Notes: a model not told the origin generated them from the sequence alone. A stretch of 13,459 nt of DNA from an uncultured Collinsella sp. (GCA_902494685.1 CABUUE010000016.1:1-13459); one strand, 5' to 3'; positions 5,606 to 12,850 are shown, counted from the stretch's first letter. Translations and numbers: made by a program.

Positions 5606-8050
5606 GTGAACGCCTTTGACCGATATGCTCCGTTTATCCAAGACTTCATCTACTCCCACGATTGGGAGAGTCTGCGCTCTATCCAGGTTGCGGCGGCAGA
5701 TGCCATCTTTAACACACAAGACAATGTGCTCCTAACGGCATCCACAGCTTCCGGCAAAACCGAGGCAGCCTTCTTTCCCATCCTGACCGAGTTTTGGGAG
5801 AACCCGCCCGCGAGCGTGGGCGCCCTCTACATCGGCCCCCTCAAAGCGCTCATCAATGATCAGTTCGTCCGCCTCAACGACCTCTGCGAAGAGGCCGATA
5901 TCCCTGTCTGGCACTGGCATGGCGATGTCTCGCAGTCGCACAAGGCTAAGCTCATTAAAAAACCGAGCGGCATCCTGCAGATTACACCCGAGTCACTCGA
6001 AGCGCTTTTAATCCATAAGCACATGGCGATCCCGCGCATGTTTTGCGACCTGCGCTACGTGGTCATCGATGAGGTCCACTCGCTCATGCGCGGCGACCGT
6101 GGCGGGCAAACGCTCTGCCTTATCGAGCGACTCTCGCGCATGGCCGGCGTGCAGCCTCGCCGCATTGGCCTTTCGGCTACCATCGGCGACCCCGAGCGCA
6201 CGGGCGCTTTTCTCTCACAGGGAACGGGGCGCGACTGCATTATCCCCCGTTTTGAGGAACCGCGTCGCGTGTGGCGCATCTCCATGGAGCACTTCTACAA
6301 CTCGGGCCCCCAGGCGCAGCAGCGGGGATTCATGGGTACAGGTCCTCAAGAGGCCGAAGTGCTTGCGTGCGAGCGCATCGATGCGGCGGCATCCGCGGCA
6401 CTGCCCGCCGGCGCCCAAGACATGCGTCACAGCGGACAGCTCACACAAGAGGAGCGCCGTCAACGTCGTGAGCGGGCACAGGGCAAGGCCGCTCCCAAGG
6501 ACCGCCAAGCTTCCTCGGCCCCCGAGGGCGAAGTCGACATCCCCCAAGCACCCGAACAGGCATTACTCAACCCCACCGATACAGCACCAGACAACGCCGA
6601 CCCCGGTATGGGATATATCTTTGAGCACACGCGCGGCCGAAAGTGCTTGGTCTTTGCCAACTCGCGCGAGGAGGCAGAGGCCGTATGCTCCATGCTGCGT
6701 AGCTACTGCGAGAGCCGGCACGAGCCCGACCGCTTCCTTATCCATCACGGCAACCTCTCGGCATCGCTACGCGAGACGGCAGAAGAGCTCATGCGCGACG
6801 AGGAACAGGCACAGACAACCGTCACCACCTCCACGCTGGAGCTCGGCATTGATATCGGTCGCCTGGAGCGCGCGTTCCAGATCGATGCACCGTTTACCGT
6901 CAGCTCCTTTTTGCAGCGCATGGGGCGCACGGGACGCCGCGATCTTCCGCCCGAGATGTGGTTTGTCATGCGCGAGGAAGAGCCCGAGCCGCGCACGATG
7001 ATGCCTGAAACGATACCTTGGAAGCTCCTCCAGGGCATCGCGCTCGTACAACTCTATCGCGAGGAAAAGTGGGTCGAGCCGCCCGAGCTCGATCGACTCC
7101 CCTACAGCCTGCTCTATCACCAGACCATGTCGACCCTCGCCAGCACCGGCGAACTCACGCCGGCAGAGCTTGCCCAGCGCGTGCTCACGCTCAGCTATTT
7201 CCACCGCGTCTCGGCCGATGACTATCGCGTACTGCTGCGCCACCTCATCAAGATCGACCACATCCAGGTCACCGAGGGCGGTGGGCTCATTGTGGGCCTC
7301 GCGGGCGAGCGCATCATTAACAACTTTAAGTTCTACGCCGTATTCCAGGAAAACGAGGAGTTCACCGTTCGCAGCGAATCGGCCGAGCTGGGCACGATCG
7401 TCAATCCGCCACCGCCCGGTGAGCGCATCGCCATCGCCGGACACTGCTGGATTGTCGAGGAAGTGGACTGGAAGCGCCACACCGTCTTTGCCACGCAGGT
7501 CAAGGGCCGGGTGCCGGCCTACTTTGGCGACTGCCCCGGCGACATCAATACACACGTACTCGAGCGCATGCGCAAGGCGCTCAACGAGCACGCAGTATAT
7601 CCGTACCTTATGGGTAACGCACGGGCACGCCTTGCACAGGCTCGTCATACCGCCGAGATTTCGGGTGCGGGAACCAAGCCGCTCATCAACCTGGGCGGCG
7701 ACACCTGGGTGCTCTTCCCCTGGCTGGGCAGCTACGCCTTTCTGGCGCTCGAGCGTATGCTCAAGATTAAATGCGCCGCGGAGCTTGGCCTTCGCGGGCT
7801 CGATCCGTCGCGTCCATACTTTATGCAGTTCAAGATGAAGGCCGACGAGGAAACGTTCTTTGAGGTGCTCGCCGCCGAGGCCGAGAAGGACTTCAACCCC
7901 ATCGAGCTCGTCTACCCCGGCGAGGTGCCTTATTTTGATCGCTACGACGAGTTTGTTCCCGAAGAGCTCGTACGCAAGGGCTTCGCCGAAGGCGTGCTCG
8001 ACATAGAGGGCATGAAGCAGCGTGTCCGCAGCTGGCGCGACCACGCCTAA
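5606..8050 (+). CDS. sngC: Shango defence helicase SngC (Lhr/BrxHI-like SF2 DEVH helicase)
   Basis: 814 residues from GTG 5606, chosen because GAGGGGAGG lies at 5593-5601; the in-frame TTG at 5540 has no such site. All superfamily 2 motifs are present: I TASTASGKT (44-52, Lys51), Ia IGPLKALINDQ (76-86), Ib ITPESL (126-131), II DEVH (155-158), III LSAT (189-192), IV CLVFANSR (347-354), V TTSTLELGIDIG (407-418) and VI QRMGRTGRR (437-445). HHGNLS (380-385) and the long C-terminal part (about 455-814) are as in Lhr-type helicases and BrxHI. Between the two RecA lobes sits an unusually long polar, Ala/Arg/Pro-rich segment (about 232-334). No nuclease motif is evident. It should be an ATP-driven nucleic-acid translocase or helicase working with SngB. 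A 116-nt gap separates it from sngB. Confidence 0.88.
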   Translation: MNAFDRYAPFIQDFIYSHDWESLRSIQVAAADAIFNTQDNVLLTASTASGKTEAAFFPILTEFWENPPASVGALYIGPLKALINDQFVRLNDLCEEADIPVWHWHGDVSQSHKAKLIKKPSGILQITPESLEALLIHKHMAIPRMFCDLRYVVIDEVHSLMRGDRGGQTLCLIERLSRMAGVQPRRIGLSATIGDPERTGAFLSQGTGRDCIIPRFEEPRRVWRISMEHFYNSGPQAQQRGFMGTGPQEAEVLACERIDAAASAALPAGAQDMRHSGQLTQEERRQRRERAQGKAAPKDRQASSAPEGEVDIPQAPEQALLNPTDTAPDNADPGMGYIFEHTRGRKCLVFANSREEAEAVCSMLRSYCESRHEPDRFLIHHGNLSASLRETAEELMRDEEQAQTTVTTSTLELGIDIGRLERAFQIDAPFTVSSFLQRMGRTGRRDLPPEMWFVMREEEPEPRTMMPETIPWKLLQGIALVQLYREEKWVEPPELDRLPYSLLYHQTMSTLASTGELTPAELAQRVLTLSYFHRVSADDYRVLLRHLIKIDHIQVTEGGGLIVGLAGERIINNFKFYAVFQENEEFTVRSESAELGTIVNPPPPGERIAIAGHCWIVEEVDWKRHTVFATQVKGRVPAYFGDCPGDINTHVLERMRKALNEHAVYPYLMGNARARLAQARHTAEISGAGTKPLINLGGDTWVLFPWLGSYAFLALERMLKIKCAAELGLRGLDPSRPYFMQFKMKADEETFFEVLAAEAEKDFNPIELVYPGEVPYFDRYDEFVPEELVRKGFAEGVLDIEGMKQRVRSWRDHA

Positions 8051-8052
8051 GA

Positions 8053-8071
8053 CCCGTCTTTTTGGGACGGG
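8053..8071. terminator. Short hairpin between convergent sngC and the spermidine-synthase-like gene
   Basis: CCCGTC (8053-8058) pairs with GACGGG (8066-8071) over a TTTTTGG loop. It fills the 26-nt gap between two convergent stop codons, the expected place for a shared terminator. No T-run follows the stem on either strand, so it is not a textbook intrinsic terminator. Confidence 0.35.
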
Positions 8072-8076
8072 GAAAC

Positions 8077-8955
8077 TTACTTGTCGTGAAGGACGGTGCC
8101 GAGGAAGTCGGTGTCGAAGGGCACAGCTTCGGCAAAGACATAGTTGCCGTCGCTGGCGATGAGCAGGTAGTTTTCCTCGCCGCCGAACTCTGTATCGCCA
8201 CATGGGACCACCCAGGCGTGGGCGAATACCTCGAGTGCCGTGGCGGCGCAATCGCGCAGGAACGTCACATCGCTCCCCTCGCTTGCGCTCACGATATTAG
8301 CCACGTAGATACCCCCGGGGTTCAGGCTGCCCCGCACCAAACGCAACGCCTCAACCGTCGCCAGCTCGCGTACGGGCTCGGCACCGCCAAAGCAATCACT
8401 CACGACCACATCGTAGCGACGATGGCCCACGCTCGTCACACCCAGATACGAGCGAGCCTCAGCGGTAATCACTCGTAGGCGATCGCCCACCGTGCGCTCC
8501 AGCTCGTCCAGGTAGAACCAGCGGCGCGCCAGGCGCGTAATCTCTCCGTCATACTCGATGACGTCCATGCGCAAGCCCTCGTGCGACATCAGAGCGAACT
8601 TAGGATAGGCAAACCCGCCGCCGCCCAGCATAAGCATGCGGTTGATACCGTGACCATAAGCGTCACGCATTGCGCCCTCGGCCTCAAACACGTCGTCAAA
8701 CGCACGATAGTACGCAAAGACGGGCTCCGCCCAACGCTCGCCAACGTAGCTTGCGCTTTGGTAGACGCCGCCCTGAACGAGCACGCGAATCTCATCGCCG
8801 CCCTCATCGTGCATGCGTTTCACGCGCGCTAACCCATTGCGGGTTCGCGCAACCTGCAGACAGGCAGCACGAACAGCGACGGCGGCCGCACCAAGCGCCG
8901 CAGCTCCCAGGGCAACGCCGGCAACGACGCCAGCAGAAACACTCGGCTTGTTCAT
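8077..8955 (-). CDS. Membrane-anchored spermidine-synthase-like protein
   Basis: 292 residues. Residues about 8-33 are an Ala/Gly/Val-rich hydrophobic helix, probably an N-terminal membrane anchor. The rest has the class I methyltransferase-like fold of the spermidine synthase family: MLMLGGGGFAYPKF (107-120) is the glycine loop, VIEYD (132-136) the acidic end of the second strand, ITAEAR (163-168) the next strand, and YDVVVSDCF (181-189) stands where spermidine synthases carry the catalytic YDVIIxDSxDP. The Ser and Asp-Pro after the Asp are missing here, so true aminopropyl transfer is doubtful. The length matches the family (about 280-300). The start ATG (8953-8955) abuts the stop of elp3 (8956-8958), and its ribosome site AAGGAG lies inside the last elp3 codons, so the two are translated from one message. 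Substrate unknown. Confidence 0.75.
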   Translation of the reverse strand: MNKPSVSAGVVAGVALGAAALGAAAVAVRAACLQVARTRNGLARVKRMHDEGGDEIRVLVQGGVYQSASYVGERWAEPVFAYYRAFDDVFEAEGAMRDAYGHGINRMLMLGGGGFAYPKFALMSHEGLRMDVIEYDGEITRLARRWFYLDELERTVGDRLRVITAEARSYLGVTSVGHRRYDVVVSDCFGGAEPVRELATVEALRLVRGSLNPGGIYVANIVSASEGSDVTFLRDCAATALEVFAHAWVVPCGDTEFGGEENYLLIASDGNYVFAEAVPFDTDFLGTVLHDK

Positions 8956-10863
8956 TTAGAGCTCCTTTTGCAGATAAAGGCCATGGTCGTAAAATCCAAG
9001 ATGGCGATAGTACTCGCGCGTACCGATCGCGCTGATCACGTTGATGCGCGCATAGCCCGCGTCCCGAGCAATCTCGCACGCACGCTCTACGAGCAAACGC
9101 CCCAACCCGTGATGCTGCGCCGCCTGTCCCTGGTCGCCCACGCGTGCCGCCATGCCATACACGTGCACCTCGCGAATCATCGCCTCGTCCGGCGTCGTCG
9201 GCAACTCGTCCGCATGTGCGGCAACAAAAGCGCGATCGGGAAGCGACAGCCGCAAAAAGCCCGCAATCTTGCCCTGCGGTGTCACCCACTGCAAAAAGCG
9301 CTCGTGCGTCACCGGCGTCTCGTACGCCACTTCCTCGTCAAGGGTCAGCTCATCCAAGTCGGCACCCGCCGTGCTAATCTCGCGATAGCGAATCTCACGC
9401 ACCGTCGCACCGTCACCCCGAGCAGCCAGGCGGTTCTCGACGAGTTGACGCAGGTTGGGCTTCTTGTTGCCCACCATAATGTCGTCGGAGCTAAAGTCGC
9501 GAATCATGCGGCTGATGCGGCAGAACGCCGGCGTCACCACGATGTCGTCAGCCAGCACATCGAGCAGCTCGTCCTCGGTATAGGGGCACCACTCGCCACG
9601 CTCATAGCAGCCCACCAGACGCGAGCCCTCGATGAGCGCACACGGATAGACCTTGACCTCGTCGGGCATAAAGGCCCCTTCGGTCATAAAGCGTTCGTAG
9701 TCGCGCTTGTCCCCCTCGGGCGTGGCGCCCAGCAAGTTGAGCATAAAATGCGCGTGGATCTTAAAGCCAAACAGGCGCGCAAGCGAAAACGCCCGCTCAA
9801 TCTGCGCCACCGAAATACGACGCTCGTTGATATCGAGCAGGTGCTGGTCGAGGCTCTGGATACCCATCTGAATCTTGGTGCAGCCCAGGCGGCGGATAAG
9901 CGTGAGCGCCTGCGGCGTTACGGCATCGGGGCGCGTCTCGATAACGAGTCCCACCACGCGATGCTTCGCCGTCTCGTTGATGCGCTGCTGGCGCTCGAGC
10001 TCTTCCATCGTTGCCGTTTGCCACTCGGCAACCTCGCCCCACGGCGTACCAGGGCCGTACAGACGACGCACCGCGCGGTTATAGCCGCCCACGGTAGCAT
10101 CCACACGCTCCTGCTCGTCGGCAACGCCGGCGGCAAGCTCAGCCTCGTCTGTCGCAATGCCGGCGGCCCGATAGCGCTCACGGCGCTCTACTACCACCGG
10201 CGGCAGGGCATCGGCGGGAGCGTCATCGAGCAGACGCCCCGCCTCGGCACGACTGATGCCCGGACGCGCCAACATGGGGTTGGCCGCCACGCCCGCCACC
10301 GCATCATCATTGAGCGCACGGAAGAGCTCCGACATAAACCATGCCTGATACCCTTGCGGATAGTCGCTCCAGGTACCGCCAAGAACGATAAGCTCAATCT
10401 TGTCGGTCGCATGCCCCATCTGCGAAAGCGCGGTCAGACGAGCGCTCACCTGCAGATACGGGTCAAAGCAGTTTTGTTCCGCACGGGCGCACGCCGGCTC
10501 GGCGTGCAGATAGCTTTTGGGCATGCGCAGATCGTTGGGACAAAACAGACAATCGCCCGAGCACGGCCACGGCTTGGTGATGACGGTAATGGTCGCCACG
10601 CCCGAAGCCGTACGGCGCGGCTTCATGCGTAGCACCTGCAGCAGTTGACGCTCTAGCTCGGCATCGACATTCCACCCAGCCCACCGAGCCGGTTCCTCGC
10701 GCTTCACCCGCTGGTAAAACGGCAGCAGGCGACGCTTGGCCAAATCGCGCTTATCGGCACCCTCGCGGCGCGCCTCGGCATGTATCAGTTTGACGAGCGC
10801 CTTGTCGTCCACGGTCTCACCGCGACGCAGAGCATCGAGTATGTTCAAGATAATCTGTTCCAT
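8956..10863 (-). CDS. elp3: Elp3 family radical SAM / GNAT tRNA-modifying enzyme
   Basis: 635 residues. It is the bacterial single-subunit form of Elongator protein 3, which modifies uridine 34 of tRNA at C5 using S-adenosylmethionine and acetyl-CoA. The radical SAM domain (about 90-400) has the cluster cysteines in PCSGDCLFCP (Cys101, Cys105, Cys108), followed by PKSYLHAEPACARA and DPYLQ, LGGTWSDYP (161-169), and VIETRPD (307-313) with GCTKIQMGIQSLD. The GNAT domain (about 480-635) shows the acetyl-CoA loop QHHGLGRLL (583-591) and TREYYRHLGF (615-624), whose paired tyrosines are typical of Elp3. Residues about 190-300, between LGGTWSDYP and ETRPD, form a longer insert than in eukaryotic Elp3. 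It is the first gene of a two-gene unit with the downstream spermidine-synthase-like gene. A strong hairpin ends 17 nt before its ATG, and its ribosome site is weak (GGGG only). Confidence 0.9.
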   Translation of the reverse strand: MEQIILNILDALRRGETVDDKALVKLIHAEARREGADKRDLAKRRLLPFYQRVKREEPARWAGWNVDAELERQLLQVLRMKPRRTASGVATITVITKPWPCSGDCLFCPNDLRMPKSYLHAEPACARAEQNCFDPYLQVSARLTALSQMGHATDKIELIVLGGTWSDYPQGYQAWFMSELFRALNDDAVAGVAANPMLARPGISRAEAGRLLDDAPADALPPVVVERRERYRAAGIATDEAELAAGVADEQERVDATVGGYNRAVRRLYGPGTPWGEVAEWQTATMEELERQQRINETAKHRVVGLVIETRPDAVTPQALTLIRRLGCTKIQMGIQSLDQHLLDINERRISVAQIERAFSLARLFGFKIHAHFMLNLLGATPEGDKRDYERFMTEGAFMPDEVKVYPCALIEGSRLVGCYERGEWCPYTEDELLDVLADDIVVTPAFCRISRMIRDFSSDDIMVGNKKPNLRQLVENRLAARGDGATVREIRYREISTAGADLDELTLDEEVAYETPVTHERFLQWVTPQGKIAGFLRLSLPDRAFVAAHADELPTTPDEAMIREVHVYGMAARVGDQGQAAQHHGLGRLLVERACEIARDAGYARINVISAIGTREYYRHLGFYDHGLYLQKEL

Positions 10864-10880
10864 GACCCCATTGTAAAGGC

Positions 10881-10916
10881 AAAGGCGCCGGAGCCGACCT
10901 CGGCTTCGGCGCCTTT
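10881..10916 (-). terminator. Very strong terminator hairpin after the DUF4097 gene
   Basis: AAAGGCGCCGGAGCCG (10881-10896) pairs with CGGCTTCGGCGCCTTT (10901-10916) through 16 pairs with a single G-T wobble, around a 4-nt loop. The A-run and T-run at the two feet would let it end transcription in either direction. By position it closes the minus-strand regulator/DUF4097 operon. It stands only 17 nt before the elp3 start codon, so it is also part of, or just upstream of, the elp3 message. Confidence 0.8.
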
Positions 10917-10961
10917 ATCAAACAGCGCGTCTATGGTTTATAAGTCTTCGATAACCACCCG

Positions 10962-11864
10962 TCACTCCGGATCAAACGACATGTCACCCGAACCAACCTC
11001 AAAACGATACGTGGCAGACTTATCACCGTTGTCGAATTCAAGATTCAATATGGTCTCGCCATCGTAGCCAAGCGGAAGGAAATCGCTCTCAAAGTCGCCA
11101 CTGCCCACGGTGAGGCTCGCCTTAAAGCCCGTCGAGTTCGGAACCGTTATCTCCACATCGCCCGAGTCCACGCTTACGTCCATCGACCTCGCGGGGGCCT
11201 GGTAGAGCTCGAACGTCACATCGCCCGAACCGACCTCGGCATTCAGGGTATCGGTCACGGTGCCCGTAAACTCTACATCTCCCGCACCCAGGAAAAGGTC
11301 AAAACCATCACAGATGACACCGGCAATCTGCAGATCACCCGAGCCCACGTGTGCGTTGATCCCCTTCAGATGTTCGGCAACATGGCGTGGCAGCTCAACC
11401 GTAACCGAGCGGTCAATTGCCCTACCGCCATCACTTCCAGATCGGGAAACCTTGAGCGTTGAGTCCTCGACGGATGCGATGTTTTGCGTCGCGGCCTTGG
11501 AGGCATCCACGCCCTTGGCAACGCGTCCCCGCTCGATAACGCGAGCCTTGCTGCCATCAACAACCTTGACGTCCACCGTAGCCGCGGCGATATCGAAATC
11601 GAGGTAGCGAAATTGATCGGCATCAAAGGTCGCACTCGAAAGCTGCTGAGGCTGAGCGGAATATTTACCGCCATCGTTCATAAAATCGTCGTCGTCAACC
11701 ACATCGTCCATATCGGACAAGCCGGATACAACATCGTCGAGATCCCACGGGCCATCAAAATGAATCAATGTCCGCGAAATGCCAAAGACAAGTCCAATGA
11801 TGAGCACAAACGCTCCGACGCCAACGCCCAAGCGCACCTTAGATTCATGCGAAAGCTTCATCAT
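10962..11864 (-). CDS. Membrane-anchored DUF4097-type repeat protein
   Basis: 300 residues. A short basic N-terminus is followed by one membrane helix (about 11-34), then a very acidic stretch (41-64, with DMDDVVDDDD), and then a beta-rich outer domain. That domain repeats a strand motif six times: VGSGDLQIAG (173), LGAGDVEFTG (192), VGSGDVTFEL (211), VDSGDVEITV (232), VGSGDFESDF (253) and VGSGDMSFDP (290). The pattern is that of DUF4097, a right-handed beta-helix-like fold often called putative adhesin, though adhesion is unproven for most members. The start ATG overlaps the stop of the upstream regulator gene by 4 nt (ATGA), with GAGGG just before, so translation is coupled. Pairing of such proteins with small regulators is common and suggests an envelope-sensing or feedback role; that is inference. 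Confidence 0.8.
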   Translation of the reverse strand: MMKLSHESKVRLGVGVGAFVLIIGLVFGISRTLIHFDGPWDLDDVVSGLSDMDDVVDDDDFMNDGGKYSAQPQQLSSATFDADQFRYLDFDIAAATVDVKVVDGSKARVIERGRVAKGVDASKAATQNIASVEDSTLKVSRSGSDGGRAIDRSVTVELPRHVAEHLKGINAHVGSGDLQIAGVICDGFDLFLGAGDVEFTGTVTDTLNAEVGSGDVTFELYQAPARSMDVSVDSGDVEITVPNSTGFKASLTVGSGDFESDFLPLGYDGETILNLEFDNGDKSATYRFEVGSGDMSFDPE

Positions 11865-12583
11865 TCATCACCCTCTTTGGAAATCGGCTCAGCGGTGGCC
11901 GCGGTGGCCACGTCAGCATCAGGTTCCGCAGAAGTATCCTTCCCCTGCGCCTTGACCGCCACCGGTGCCGGACCAACCTGAATATCCCCGCGTGCCCAAT
12001 CACCATCGAGCGCACGCGCCACCCAGTGATAGATGGGAATCGTGAAGAAGATCAGCGCGGCAAAGGGACCGGCACCAAACAGGAACATCAGCAAAAAGAA
12101 CAGTAGCCAACACACGGCCCAATACGGGAACGACTGGAACGGGCCCTTCACCGGAGTCGAGCCAACCGCGGTGCCACTCGTCGCCTGCGCCGTAGCGGCA
12201 TTGGCGGCCTGTGCACTCCAGCTTGCCGCTTGCGCCGCCTTGGCCGCAGCATCACTCGCCTGCGTTGCCGCCTCGGTAGCGCGTGCCGCCGCCTCATGGG
12301 TACGGGCACGCTCTGCCGCCTCGGCCTCGCGCTGGCGGGCGCGGTCCTCGTTCTCAAACTCGATATCGTCCTCGATCTCATCGCTCGGATTGAGCAGCTC
12401 GTCAAGGCTCACGCCATAGAGTTTGGCGAGCGAGATCAGGTTCTCGGTATCGGGCGAGCTCTCTGCACGCTCCCATTTACTGACCGCTTGGCGCGACAGC
12501 CCCAGCTTTCGTGCCAGCCCTTCTTGGCTAAAGCCTTTGCTGCGGCGAAGGTCGGCGAGCCGCTGCGCAGTTTCTACATTCAT
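11861..12583 (-). CDS. XRE-family HTH regulator with coiled coil and membrane segments
   Basis: 240 residues from ATG 12583, with AGGAGG at 12588-12593. Residues 6-62 are a Cro/CI-type helix-turn-helix: RLADLRRSKGFSQEGLARKLGLSRQAVSKWERAESSPD, then LAKLYGVSLDELL. Residues about 70-80 are acidic. Residues about 80-136 are an Ala/Arg/Glu-rich stretch that should be a long helix or coiled coil (AAERARTHEAAARATEAATQA). Two hydrophobic segments follow (about 153-170 and 172-190), so the DNA-binding head appears tethered to the membrane with the C-terminus (193-240) as a disordered tail. It heads an operon with the DUF4097 protein and very likely controls that operon from the divergent region upstream. 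The Ala-rich helix has strongly biased composition, which would make length and alignment vary between strains. Confidence 0.85.
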   Translation of the reverse strand: MNVETAQRLADLRRSKGFSQEGLARKLGLSRQAVSKWERAESSPDTENLISLAKLYGVSLDELLNPSDEIEDDIEFENEDRARQREAEAAERARTHEAAARATEAATQASDAAAKAAQAASWSAQAANAATAQATSGTAVGSTPVKGPFQSFPYWAVCWLLFFLLMFLFGAGPFAALIFFTIPIYHWVARALDGDWARGDIQVGPAPVAVKAQGKDTSAEPDADVATAATAEPISKEGDE

Positions 12584-12654
12584 GGTTCCTCCTATGCTTT
12601 TGCCAGCCGTGCCGCCGGACCGTTTTTGTTCTTAGGCGCCTTGCACAGTTAAAA

Positions 12655-12727
12655 ATGTATCCGCCACCGCCAAAAACATGCCACCTATTTTAGTGAGATT
12701 TTTGACAACCGGCGGTTGCGGGTGCAT
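12655..12727. repeat. Long imperfect inverted repeat in a divergent intergenic region
   Basis: Bases 12655-12671 pair with 12711-12727 over 17 positions, with one mismatch (12665/12717) and two G-T pairs. The core is CCGCCACCGCC against GGCGGTTGCGG. The 39-nt loop is AT-rich and contains an A5 run (12672-12676) and a T5 run (12699-12703). It lies between the minus-strand regulator gene and the plus-strand methyltransferase gene. It could be an operator, a structured leader or a small palindromic element. Confidence 0.6.
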
Positions 12728-12730
12728 ATG
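12702..12730 (+). promoter_or_regulatory. Candidate promoter for the methyltransferase gene
   Basis: TTGACA at 12702-12707 is a perfect -35. A weak -10, CATATG, stands 17 nt downstream at 12725-12730. Transcription would begin near 12737 and give a leader of about 114 nt. A rival promoter is TTGTCC (12775-12780) with TAGTAT (12799-12804), spacing 18. The first one overlaps the large inverted repeat, so binding there could control it. Confidence 0.35.
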
Positions 12731-12772
12731 AGCTGCGGAAATGTGTCCAAACAAAGCAATGACCCGCAGCTC
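12730..12772. repeat. Perfect 9-bp inverted repeat
   Basis: GAGCTGCGG (12730-12738) is the exact reverse complement of CCGCAGCTC (12764-12772), with a 25-nt loop. It follows the larger repeat after a two-base gap and would be the first stem of a leader RNA if transcription starts at the TTGACA promoter. Confidence 0.6.
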
Positions 12773-12780
12773 GGTTGTCC

Positions 12781-12838
12781 CCGTTGCGGCGTTAACGGTA
12801 GTATGGTCGTACTGTTTATTCCGCACCGCCAACGGAGG
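12781..12838 (+). promoter_or_regulatory. Possible alternative pairing covering the ribosome site of the methyltransferase gene
   Basis: CCGTTG (12781-12786) can pair locally with AACGG (12794-12798) or, more distantly, with CAACGG (12830-12835). The distant pairing can extend past a bulged A to 12838, through the ribosome site GGAGGG at 12834-12839. These two states exclude each other, the layout of a translational on/off switch. The pairing is short and may be chance. Confidence 0.25.
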
Positions 12839-12850
12839 GAGTTCCGCGCC

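Noticed and set aside
5551..5619. A 22-residue frame (ATG 5551) overlapping the sngC start, possibly a coupling leader peptide
   Set aside because: There is no ribosome site before its ATG, and its length is within chance. It would matter only if conserved in other sng operons.
2447..8050. BREX system (BrxD plus BrxHI pair)
   Set aside because: There is no PglZ, PglX methyltransferase, PglW or BrxC/PglY in the window, and the partner is a TerB-domain protein, which fits Shango instead.
6767..8251. A 494-codon minus-strand open frame
   Set aside because: It is antisense to the conserved sngC helicase and overlaps the spermidine-synthase-like gene; its composition is that of a shadow frame.
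8968..10632. A 554-codon plus-strand open frame
   Set aside because: It lies wholly antisense to elp3, whose motifs are unmistakable. The translation is rich in Arg, His and Leu with no recognisable domain, as expected from a GC-rich shadow frame.
12803..12850. In-frame ATG extension of the methyltransferase
   Set aside because: There is no ribosome site upstream. The extension MVVLFIPHRQRREFRA has no family resemblance, and GTG 12851 has GGAGGG in front.
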